Positions 1-10,080 of a stretch of DNA of 64,000 bases are shown here, piece after piece. The number at the start of each line of letters is the position of its first letter. Positions within the stretch are counted from its first letter, which is position 1. The notes under the pieces are model-generated. The model saw nothing but the letters and a program-made list of their open reading frames with translations. It did no database searches and was not told the origin of the DNA. Origin of the DNA: Lunularia cruciata (Eukaryota > Streptophyta > Marchantiopsida > Lunulariales > Lunulariaceae); assembly GCA_948567375.1 (NCBI GenBank), contig OX419762.1, forward strand, positions 30,757,465-30,821,464, given 5' to 3'. The position numbers and the translations under genes were made by a program.

Positions 1-1900
1 TCCTACTACAAAGAGTGTTACTTGTCTAGGTAATGATTCAATCCTCCTTATTTTCTTGTTAAGTAACTCTACTTCTTCACTCTCATCTCTCTCTAGATCC
101 ATTCCCAATCTTATTGCAATAGAGCAAGAAAAGAAATTCTCTATTGCTCTCGGATCTATTAATACTCTCACTTGATTGCCTTCTAGTACTCCATTCACAA
201 CAATCAATTGTGAGGTTGCCTTTCGAGACCTTTGCACATTCTTCTTCTTCCTTCCCTTGCTTCTTTACTTCCTTATTGAGCCAATACGGCCACAAGGTAC
301 ATTTATTGACAATCTTTGTTTTCCAAAGTGATTTCCACCTCCTCCTCTTTAGTGCACTTCTCCATGTTCTCCAAAGTTGCCTGTATGAAGGCCAAGGGCC
401 TCTAGGGAAACGAGCGCAATGGTTGGTAGATATATGCTCAATACAACCACAATTGTAACAACGGCGTTGTTCTCCTTAAGTTCCTTCTCCTTGTGGGACT
501 CCATCTCTTTGTTCTTCTACCCATCCATGCTCTCCTTGAAGTGGTCGTGCTCCTCAATTTCAAAATCAAAGGTTGCCCAATTCCATTGGTATTGGTCTAC
601 CCATGTGTGGCAATCCTGCTCAATAATGTTGAGGTGGAACTACTCCTTCACCTTTACCCAATGCTCTTGTTATTCTCTATACAAGCAATGGCTTCAAATA
701 CCATGCGAGGATTTTACACCATGACTTCTTGGCAAATCCACTCCTTCAACCCTTGTTTTATATTGTCAAGAGCCTCTACTAGACTCATGTTGGTTATTGC
801 AACTTGTAGATCCAAAAATACCTCTACATACTCTTATACGCTATTCTTTTGTCTCAATCCCCATAGTCGGATTTAGGCCATCTACTCGGAATCCAACAAT
901 TGGAAATTCTTAAGCAATCCTTCTTGCATTGCTGTCCACGTGACCTCCCTTCTTTCTGCCAACATGGATCATTCCCAAGCATTAAACCATGTGAGGGCTT
1001 TATCGGTCAAGTACCCATATGCAAACACGCTTTCAACATGCTCCATGATCTTTGTTGAGAACAATTGAAAATATTGATTCATTCTCAAGATCCAATTTTC
1101 CACTACTCCCATTGTATGCTACCCCTTGTAAGGCTCAATGTTGCAAGTCTTCTTCATCCGGAGTAGCAATGTGGCTTCATCATGACAAGGTTTGTAGGCA
1201 AAGGTGCCTCTCCAAGTACTTCAATTGTAGGTACTGGGTTTTGAGACGGCTCTTCTTCTTGCATTGCTTTATCATTCATGAGGATCTACACTTGACTTTG
1301 TAATGTCTCCATGGTCATCTTAATCTCTCAAAGTCATTCAACATCCCTTGCATTCCTTGCACAAGCTCTTGCAATTGCGGATCTATGATTTGTGCAACAC
1401 TCAATTGCTAATGTTTACTTCAATATAGAGTCAATATGATCACTCTAGAAGGTTCACAAACTATTGGAACTACCATTGGGACCTCATAAGCTATCTCTTG
1501 TTGATAATACTCCTCACCAAAAAATTTATTCACAAAATCTCTAAACATCACTTTTGGTCTCACTACATAACAAATTTCTACTTGAGTGTTGAAAGGGAGA
1601 GGATTTGGGACATTCACATCCATAACATCATAATAGAATGTAGATTGTCAAATCCCACTCTTTGTCGTATACCACCACAGGTAGGATCACCGGGTTTAGT
1701 GAGTTCATCACACTGTCCAAAGTGATAAACTAACAATACTCTCATTTGCTCACACTGGATGTACATAATCTTGATATGGAATGTATTCAAGAATGGAAAG
1801 CTAGGTGCAAGAAATTTTCCTCCCAATGTATCCATCCCATCCTCTCTCTAAAGTCCTTCCTAAGTCTACCAATTACTCTATGTTCTCCACCTCAAATTAC
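1..1900 (-). pseudogene. Ty3/gypsy gag relic, family A
   Basis: Reading the minus strand from about 1200 down to 330 gives a broken gag protein. Around 1090-960 it reads as a capsid-like stretch ending ALTWFNAWE followed by a stop, which is the conserved ALTWF..W core of the Retrotrans_gag family. Near 470-420 comes a zinc-knuckle-like CYNCGCIEHISTNHC (C-x2-C-x4-H-x5-C, one residue longer than the usual last spacing), as expected of a nucleocapsid. Several in-frame stops and frame changes show it is dead. It lies directly downstream of the primer-binding site and LTR at 1960-2710, so it is the start of one minus-strand element whose pol genes lie outside the window to the left. Confidence 0.75.
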
Positions 1901-1959
1901 TCAATTTTAGTAGTTCATGTTCTTCCAAGAGGGGTGATCCACTCTCTTGGACTAAAACA

Positions 1960-1974
1960 CTCACTCTAATACTA
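1960..1974 (-). promoter_or_regulatory. Decayed primer-binding site (initiator Met tRNA type), family A
   Basis: Immediately inside the LTR end the minus strand reads TAGTATTAGAGTGAG. The standard plant Met-tRNA primer site is TGGTATCAGAGC, so the first 12 positions differ by one G-to-A and two C-to-T transitions. Position next to the LTR and the 3' neighbour gag support the call. Confidence 0.6.
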
Positions 1975-1975
1975 T

Positions 1976-2710
1976 TGTAATACTCCGAGGACAAGAGAGG
2001 AAAGAAAACACAGATTTCACACTCAATCATATGATGCCCCAAAGGAGCACCTTCTCTTTATTATATAGATAAAGAGGATCTCCTCCAAGGAAGCTCCACC
2101 ATAGGATTAGGCACACAGATAGGTGGCATGCCAGCGAGATCCACCCTTGGATTACTTACTTGGATGGGTGACAGGTCGGTCCTGGTCCTATGTGGTTGGT
2201 CAAACAAGCTTTGACCGGATGTATCTTTTAGGGAATCTTCTTATAGGAATCTCATAATCACATGGATGAGATACCGTTGGAAAGTTCTTGACAAGACAAA
2301 GTTGGGGGAGGGAAGGCCAACCTTTCCTCCATTGGGGGGGGAGGAATCTGCATATTTTTGAGGCCTAATTCATCTGTTTAGGCCTCCAAAATTGCTTTCA
2401 AAGATTTTAGGCATATTTTGATTCCTACTCTATTAGTAGAAGTCCCTTTTTGGTGATACCTCTTTTTGATCTGTTTACTCCATCATGTGTAACATCCAGA
2501 TATTACCAAACCAATTCTCACCTTTAAATCATATGTCTAGCTATTGGTTCTAAGGTTTTTAAGTCTATTTTGGTTTTTGCCTTATTAGTAGACGTAGTCT
2601 TATGGTGATACTTCTATCTGATCTGTTTTGACCATCATATATAACATCATTGCAGGTGTAACAAAACTGAATTTCACATCTAGATCATATGGCTAGCTCT
2701 TGGTATTACA
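1976..2710 (-). repeat. 5' LTR, family A
   Basis: This 735-bp unit begins TGTAATACC and ends GTATTACA on the minus strand, giving an 8-bp perfect terminal inverted repeat and canonical TG...CA ends. A second copy in the opposite orientation lies at 19612-20351, matching over its whole length. A TATATA-type box sits near 2075. The primer site and gag follow it on the minus strand, so this is the 5' LTR. Confidence 0.85.
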
Positions 2711-2924
2711 CATAACTTCCATCTTCCTTCATTTACCCCACTATCCTCCAATTTAGAATTGGTGTTCATCTAAAAATCTGGCTGGATAACACACTTGAAA
2801 TTTAGCCCCATATCTTTGAAATTTATCATTTCTTAGGGAAATTGTGGAATGTGTACAACCTTGCACTTATGCACCAACAGGAGGAACTCAAACTGTCATC
2901 TGAACGTCATTTTACCACAAGTGC

Positions 2925-2954
2925 TATATATATATATATTTATTTATTTATATT
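2925..2954. repeat. TA / TTTA simple repeat
   Basis: A run of TA dinucleotides passes into ATTT tetranucleotides. A second TA tract lies at about 4013-4034. Confidence 0.8.
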
Positions 2955-5579
2955 GTGACAAATGGCACTCTTTCCTTGGTTCTTCCCTCAGACATGCACC
3001 ACCTTACTTAATACCAAACATGATTTTCACCTAATTCTACCCATATCTTTACTAATCTAACCCCGTAAGCTTCCCTTCTCCAAAGCTGCAAGAGGGTCTT
3101 GAAACATCCTCTTGAATCCAATAATACCCGTAATATATTTTACAAACATTTTGTAAAACGGATTTCATTTGGTTCTACAGATACCGGGTAGCACTAAAGT
3201 TCCTAACCTTCCTAGGAATTTCTGAAACTGAAACACCCTAATCAATAACACCATAGAATATGCTTTGGTATAGATCTAGAACATGACATGCACTTAGGGG
3301 TTTTAGAAATAGTTTTGACAGGTGTCCATAGGATAAATAACAAACTTCATAACTATATTTAGTGAACTCTCTAGGGAAATGAGGTGCTAATAAATGAATG
3401 CCCCATAAATGTGTTATGGTATATCTGGTGCAAGTTGCATTCATTTATAAAAAACAGGTGCTATATTATGGATGTTTAAGATTACCGTATTGAAATAAAT
3501 GATTGTCAAAAGAAGTGATGTGGCATCTTGAGAAGGTTTACATCTTTTTTAGTGGGTAATTTTTGAAAATTTTTAGTGGATCCAAAATGCTGCTCTCAAC
3601 TATTTGAACTCAAATTTGCCATGTGTGCAAATGTTCTTGTCAATAAACCAAACAACAGGTTTTGTAGTTTAGTATTGGTAATGGTGGTTCATTTCCATAG
3701 ATTAGCGCGGCAAAGGAGATAGCACAAGCTATGGAAAATGATCCGTGCCGCACTACGATAACCAAGAAATTGAGTGAAGGTTGAGGAATTTTACTCCATA
3801 CGGGTGACATCGAGCTGCAATAGGTAGAGGCCTATTTAATTCTAAATTAACACATTACACCTTGACAACGAGGGCCATCGAGCGACTAGAATTGAGCATG
3901 ACCATGAAACTGACTATAAAAGATTTCAAGAAATGAAAGAGCATAATCAAAAGAAGAATACAACGTATGAGAATAAATTAAATAGCGTAAAATTTTATGG
4001 ATAATCTTGAGATTATATATATATATGTATATATCAAATAGAATAGAAATCAAATGAAAATTATTCAAAGAACAAGAAATCATGATCCTATTAAAATTGC
4101 ATATGTGAATATAAAGTATATGAAGTATACAGATCATTTTAATGAAATGGTTGGATTAATAGAAAATTATTGAAAGCAACATGCATAAAGTAGATGATAT
4201 GTTACATGCGGAACATAACAGACTCAAAACAAAGCTATTCTTGCACATTTACTTCTTGTGGGATTCTTTCCCACCTGGACGATCGAAGGACGTTAATGTG
4301 CATCAATTCTTTAAGATGAAAATAAAGATAGTTACGTAATATTGGATCAAGGTAACAGAATGGTTTTACATCGTTTGGATCTATCATGGTGCTCAAATCT
4401 CTGTTCTATAGATTGAAAATAGTCAAAAGTTATTTTGTTTTCAAGAAACCTAGAACATTCGATCGAAAGAGTTTGAATAAATAAATAAATTTTCCGGGAG
4501 CTCGACCTTCGAGTATCTATCTACGATTTGCAATGAGGCAAAGGACATATCTAGGATAAGATAACAATAGCAAGAATGAGAAGATTGCAAAAGATTGATC
4601 ATAGTGTACAAGTTGAAAATAATCAAAAGCAGTTTGTTTCAAGACATTAGAAATCTTTGTCAGGAAGGGTCCAGAAATTATTGGTTGAATTCCAAAGCTT
4701 TGACTTGACAAATACACCTTTGCGAATGGATGAAAGAGAGAAGATTTAGTTAAAAGATCAAAAATTAATCCAAAGATAAAAGACATGAAGAGAGTCTTGT
4801 TAAGAAAAGCACAATCAATGCAAATTGGAATGTAACACTATAGATGAAAACAAAGGTAAGCCCCGAGATAGCGGCTGCGCCGTCAAGCGGTTGCGCCATG
4901 AAGCGGCTTTGGGCACCATGAAGCACCATTGAGCCTCTTTATCCTAAATTAACACATCATGCTGGCAATCGGTGCCAATCGGTACCAACCATGGTATCCT
5001 TTTATCCATGGCCAAAGCTCATCCAACTGATCTTTTACTAGCAACAATTTTCTAGTAAAGTGAAGAAACAGTTTCTCTGCATGTAAGTGCCCAAATGAGT
5101 GTTTTGCATTTCAGATGAATATATTTTTGACTCTAAGTGTTGGCAACATATGAAAGCATTGGTTTATTTAACGTCCTCAGTTCATAAATTCAGTCTCAAA
5201 ACCGAACCGGTTCTGAGCCAAGATGTGCAGATTTGGGAAGTGGAGATCATGGAGATAGTCAAAGATCTTGTGCATGGGTATATTTTCTCAGAATATTGTG
5301 TTTTGCACAACTCTCAAATTTCCTATTTTGGCTTGCTTGTTTTGAGTTCAGAATCCTAGATTTATCTTCTTGCCAAAATGGATTGCCAAAATGGATGCAA
5401 AAAAGTCATAGAATTAATTTGTGCGAAGCTCTTGCATGTTTGATATGGTGTAAAGTGCTTGTTTGGAGATTTTAGTAACTCAACAATTTGTTCAATGAGT
5501 GTTTGAAACAATCATCTTACCCCAATAGATCTTTGTGTTTCTCTTTGACAATGGAATCTCTTGTAGCTATATCTTTGGT

Positions 5580-5855
5580 TCACTTTTCTTGAACAACTGG
5601 AGGAAAGCAAGGAAGGTTTTCTTTCAAAACTCCCTTTAGTCCCCATACTGCAACTTCAGGGTTTAAAATTGTACGGACCGCCGCCTTCAAATTTTTGAGG
5701 TAGAGAACGGGCCCAAATCCACAACCCATACTGATGTCGTTGTTATAGTTCAATGAAAGGCAAAATCTAAAATATTCCCCAATAGCAATGTACACAGTTG
5801 TTATCTTGTCTTCATCAACAGCTATAGCCGACACTCCATGTGTCTTGTGTAGCAT
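5580..5855 (-). CDS. Unrecognised 91-codon open frame (possible exon or gene fragment)
   Basis: I do not recognise this frame. It encodes 91 residues with mixed, protein-like composition (for example AIAVDEDKITTVYIAIGEYF and NPEVAVWGLKGVL) and stands in an otherwise stop-rich region, which is why it is listed. There is no signal peptide, transmembrane segment or known motif that I can name. No clear splice structure or neighbour supports it. It could be an exon, a fragment of a decayed gene, or chance. Confidence 0.2.
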   Translation of the reverse strand: MLHKTHGVSAIAVDEDKITTVYIAIGEYFRFCLSLNYNNDISMGCGFGPVLYLKNLKAAVRTILNPEVAVWGLKGVLKENLPCFPPVVQEK

Positions 5856-6085
5856 TTGTCCAAGTGTCTCACTTTTAATTTCTTAGCCTCATGTTGATTC
5901 AAAAATATGGACTATTTGTGTGGTTAGGGCCAAGAATCGGTATTGATTAGTTTCTCAACTTCGTTAAACTTCAGCTTTTCCTCCTATTGAATTGACAAGT
6001 TACTGCAAAACATTTTGCAACAAATTGAAAAATTTACATGGTTATTTTCCTTACTACGGAGAATCCACTAAGGATCAAATCACCA

Positions 6086-6358
6086 CAAAATCAGCATGAA
6101 AACATGACAAAGATATGGACTACATGCGCCACTCCCCCTCCTTCCAACCTGCAACCATTCTTCCCAATCCACCATTAATTTCTTGTTTCTCATTCTTGTA
6201 CATCTCGCGATGTTCTTGCACAAAATCAACATGAAAAAATGGCAACAGAGAGCCACATCCCCTCTTTTCAACCCATTCTTCCCACCTCGCACCTATTCTT
6301 CCGTTTCCACTGTCAATTTCTCATTCTCATTCTTGTACATCTTGCAATGTTCTCATAC
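6086..6358. repeat. Imperfect 135-bp tandem duplication
   Basis: Two units start with the same word, CAAAATCARCATGAAAA, at 6086 and 6221. Both end with a CATTCTTGTACATCT-CGATGTTCT-like stretch. Differences and small indels show the duplication is not recent. Confidence 0.75.
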
Positions 6359-6609
6359 ATCTAGAGAGGAACCATCTCCCCCGGGTGTCAACCAGATTCA
6401 CCTTAAAATAATCACTTTATTAACCCTAATATGTAATTAATGCGTTACGATGTGACCAAAGAAAACTCACTATCCCCTTACTTTCTATAAACTCTTATGG
6501 AGTACGCTAGTAATAAAGAACTTGGTCGGAACTTTGTAGCGGGACCCTTTCTTTTCCTCTGGCCCGCACCCCTTACCTATATAATCAACGCTTTGCAATA
6601 ATTTATATG

Positions 6610-6745
6610 AAAATATAGAGAGCTTCGGTCAACTATTTCTGAAACCTCCCACTATACCTGAATTTAAAGTAAGATCTAAAATATAGAGAGCTTCAGGCAA
6701 CTATTTCTGAAACCCCCCACTATACCTGAATTTAAAGTAAGATCT
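6610..6745. repeat. Near-perfect 68-bp tandem duplication
   Basis: Units 6610-6677 and 6678-6745 have equal length and differ at only about three positions (for example CTTCGGTCAAC versus CTTCAGGCAAC). This is a recent slippage or repair duplication in non-coding DNA. Confidence 0.9.
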
Positions 6746-9248
6746 AATTGTATGCATGTTCGAAAGAGCGGACGGGGAAATCGGGGCAAGTAATCCTTTT
6801 ACGTGTATAGATAGATTAGACAGAATGAGCCTCTATCTAGAACGGTAATCTTTAGGATAAGAAGTCATATACATGCTTGTCAAGCCCGAAAAGCCTACCG
6901 AATTGTGATTGAAAATCAAAGGCACCACTGTCATGAATCATTTTTCTTAACTACAGATCTGTTAACATATTATTTCGAATCAAATCTTTCCATTGGATAA
7001 CTATTAATTAGTTACTAAGTGTATTGACAAGGGCACCATTGATGGCCAGCAAACTTTTACCTGGTGGGACCGTTGGTTATTCATAATCTCCTCTTCGACA
7101 GTTCTATTCAGCTGCGAAAACACGTCGCTCAGATTCTCCATACGACCAATTATGAATACTCCAACGTCGAGACTGGAAGGAACCGCAGGCAAAGCGATGA
7201 ATATTCCTTACCAGGACAAGCTGGACGCCTAACGGCTTGCTCCATATGAACTCCAAGAAGATCATCAAAAAGACACAGTAAAGACTGGTATTTCGACAAG
7301 CACAATGGCTACGAGCAAGCCTGCACTTGTCGGACATAACTACTCAAAGGGTGACGAAAACCAGACACACCTGCATACGCGATAAAGATGACACCAAATT
7401 CGGAGATCTAGCTTGGGATTTGTAGCAACAAGTTTACTTTGTAACGAGGACTTAAGACTTTAATTTGGTGGGACATACGACAGATTCCAGATCAGGAGGA
7501 GTGAAGATGGTGAAGAGATCATAGTGTTCCTCACCGTCTTCGTCTCACCCAAGTTGACCATAAACTCCACGCATGCAGAAACTCAAATGGTGGATACGAA
7601 ATCGTGGTATAGTTGTAATTCCTTACCGTGGTGGAAGATAGAATCAATTGACTATGATTCTAGTTGATAAAACGTTGATGGGTCCAGTGGGATGGTTTAG
7701 AAAGTACTCGTTGCAACAGCACAGACTGGCAGCTAGACGTACATCAACAGCATCCACATTCTCAGAAAGTTGGAATGTAAATCCTCTCTGGATCGAAGCA
7801 GAGGACAGGGTCTAAGAAAGTAATCATTACTACACTCTCGTTTGTGCATCGCCTTTCGTAACCGAAATTGTTGAAAGAAACATTCGCATGGTACAGTCGG
7901 TGGCAGAGCTCGAGGTACACTACTTCATCCGACGGTTTTATGACGCCACATTTCTGCAGGAATCTGAAGTCCAATCGTTTCCAATTTTCTCTACTTTCTG
8001 AACCCAGATCAGGTGATTCCTGACGAAAAGAGAGCCGAACATTTCTAGAGGGGATACAGCATGGTCCAATGCAAATATATCATGGTTTAAATTAACTTGC
8101 GGCACCATCTATGATTCATGGAGACGCTGAATGAATTGATAGGCTGAGTGCGTGAACATGCCGTACGCACATGGTGACGACTTCAAGTAGCCCCTGGAGC
8201 GATTGGAGTTTGCTGGATGCTTCTCGCGCCATAGCCGCGGTGGAGAATTATTTAGCTGGTTACCCCGACTCCTGGCCCATATTTTCACATTTAGCTGGTT
8301 CCTCCGAGGCGCCTCATCTATACCAGTCTTCGCTGCCCACCTAACCACAAATGCATCGGAACCAAAATGTGAAACGGCGCGCCTCTGGTAATTGCAAGGA
8401 GAGCTATGCAGACAAGCAGAAACGTGAGAGAACAATTCAGTAACGTTCTATTAACTTCCTCAAGCAGTGGAGGGTCCTCAGTGATTTCCGCACATATATA
8501 ATCTGAGATCTTTCCACGGAGAAGCCTACAACGACTTGACCAGGTGGAGAAACTATTCAATAGACCGACCTCGGACATCTGAACCAAATTGATTTCAGTG
8601 GTGTGACTACTACTGTATAGATGCATGCAAATGCGAACACAGAATAAAGAGCTTCTCATTATTAATCGAGATTGGCTGGATTGAGCAGTGGGCATGGCCA
8701 TTCATGACGATGGATACTTGTCTATTTCAGTATTTCTCCTGCAAAATTTGAGACCAGTACAATATATACACAATTGCTTCAGAGGTTTCTGATGAACCGG
8801 CAACTATCGCCTTTTACTGGCATTATTTCTGACTTGAGGCTCATAATCGACTCAACCAATTTATGAGTCGAATGCCCCAAATAAAAAGTACGAAACCTAA
8901 TAATCTGTACTCATCTGCTTGCTCCCGAATCTTATCATACGTCCATCGTTAGAGCGCCTACGCAATGAGCACAATTCTCTTTGAAAGGTTTGAGAAACAT
9001 CAAACCCAATTCTGTAAAATAAAATCAGAACCCTCAGCACGTCCCTATCAACTTCACTCTCAGCTGCAGAGTTCGCCGAAATCCTTGAACCCAAATAGTC
9101 ACTTGCTCAGCACATTTTACTGCTGCAATCCACGTGAGGAGTGGTGACAGATGGAGATAGAGAGCCTTCAGCAAATTAGAGTTTTCTGCAGCTGATCCAC
9201 ACTGTTGCAAGAAATAATGTTGTCACCGAATCTCCACATCCTCCAGTC
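6746..9248. other. Low-copy spacer downstream of the copper transporter
   Basis: Base composition is more balanced than in the flanking AT-rich DNA, and no retroelement signature is visible. Short open frames occur on both strands (for example around 7004-7340, 7762-7974 and 8109-8701), but none has a recognisable domain and they overlap one another in conflicting frames. It probably contains the 3' UTR of the transporter gene and unique intergenic DNA. Confidence 0.45.
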
Positions 9249-9728
9249 TTAAACATGATGACCCAGCTCACTCGGTGAATCCTTCCAGGTTTGGAAAATC
9301 AAGTGAGAGATCGTCAGACCCGCAATGATCACGATGAATACTCCTCCGTTGAACGACATGGCCATCAGCATGAGGGCGTATCCGGTGATAGCGTTGATGC
9401 AAAATAAAGCTGAGAGAAAAACTCGCTGGAGCAAGAAAGGCTTCTTCAACCCATTAGCTTCTTTGGAAGCCAATACCGAATTCACCATGTCGGCCCTGAA
9501 AGTGGACAACCACTCGTGAAACATCGCGATCAGGAAAATCGCCAGCAAAGTAAACAGATACTGAGCGATGTTCGTCGTCTCCCAACCATCGAACAAAATC
9601 TGGGAATTCTTCCCCCAATAAAAAGTCATTTGCATCACATGGTTCATACTGCTCATCATATCCGCATCTCCACTGGTCGGACTCCCAGAAGGTGGAGTCA
9701 TATCCATACCTCCATGATCATGCGACAT
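9249..9728 (-). CDS. CTR/COPT-family copper transporter (single exon)
   Basis: The 159-residue protein matches plant COPT copper transporters in length and layout. These trimeric membrane proteins import Cu(I) across the plasma or an internal membrane. The N-terminus is His/Met-rich (MSHDHGGMDM, then M28, M32, M34), the usual copper-collecting arm. TM1 is about residues 53-75. A cytosolic loop follows, then TM2 at about 101-121 with the copper-gating MX3M motif at M120/M124, and TM3 after SFNGG at about 125-146. The C-terminus is short and ends GHHV. The start at 9728 is the first ATG and has A at -3; the stop is TAA. The frame is intact and intronless, as in many COPT genes. The exact COPT number cannot be assigned. 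Confidence 0.93.
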   Translation of the reverse strand: MSHDHGGMDMTPPSGSPTSGDADMMSSMNHVMQMTFYWGKNSQILFDGWETTNIAQYLFTLLAIFLIAMFHEWLSTFRADMVNSVLASKEANGLKKPFLLQRVFLSALFCINAITGYALMLMAMSFNGGVFIVIIAGLTISHLIFQTWKDSPSELGHHV

Positions 9729-9898
9729 CGTGATATTTGATTTCCACCTCCCTCTCTCCTCTCAATATCGCCCTTCTCTATGTCTTCTCGTCTACAACTC
9801 AGCGATGATGAGTATCTGATGACGATGCCCCGAGCTCGATCATCCACCCCGATGAAGGCGAAGAATCTGTCATGAACTCTCAAGAATTGTCTCCTCTG

Positions 9899-9905
9899 CT
9901 TTATA
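9899..9905 (-). promoter_or_regulatory. Candidate TATA box of the COPT gene
   Basis: The minus strand reads CCAATATAAAG about 170 bp upstream of the COPT start codon, containing TATAAAG. Below it the transcribed strand is GA-rich, consistent with a leader of roughly 140 nt. Placement is plausible but not proved. Confidence 0.4.
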
Positions 9906-9933
9906 TTGGACGATTGTCCAGACACCGACTAGA

Positions 9934-10080
9934 TAAACCTGGAAAAGCTCCAGGACCATCGCCTTACCTTGCTTGCACTACAGCTGCTCCTCCGAGATCG
10001 TCTACAGATCGACAAGTAAACCTGGACAAGCTCCAGTACCATCGCCTTACCTTGCTTGAACTACAGCTGCTCCTCCGAAA
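9934..10080. repeat. 83-bp-period tandem repeat upstream of COPT
   Basis: Two units begin TAAACCTGGA at 9934 and 10017 and share about 60 of the first 63 bases, including CCATCGCCTTACCTTGCTTG. They lie 200-350 bp upstream of the COPT start, inside its probable promoter. Confidence 0.8.

Larger units (their letters stand above)
2711..6085. other. Gene-poor spacer, no recognisable gene
   Basis: AT-rich DNA with stops in all frames. I see no LTR, coding domain or RNA gene. It holds a few low-complexity tracts (TA-rich near 2925 and 4013) and, near 4861-4925, a short GC-richer cluster repeating GCGGCTGCGCC-like words. One longer open frame at 5580-5855 is listed separately. Confidence 0.5.

Noticed and set aside
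4861..4925. GC-richer cluster with GCGGCTGCGCC-like repeats, considered as an RNA gene or CpG island
   Set aside because: Too short, with no cloverleaf, box motifs or adjacent gene.
8109..8701. Overlapping minus-strand frames of 108 and 127 codons downstream of COPT
   Set aside because: They overlap in different frames, have atypical composition and no motif I recognise.
9325..9740. Plus-strand frames opposite the COPT gene
   Set aside because: Shadows of the real minus-strand coding sequence.
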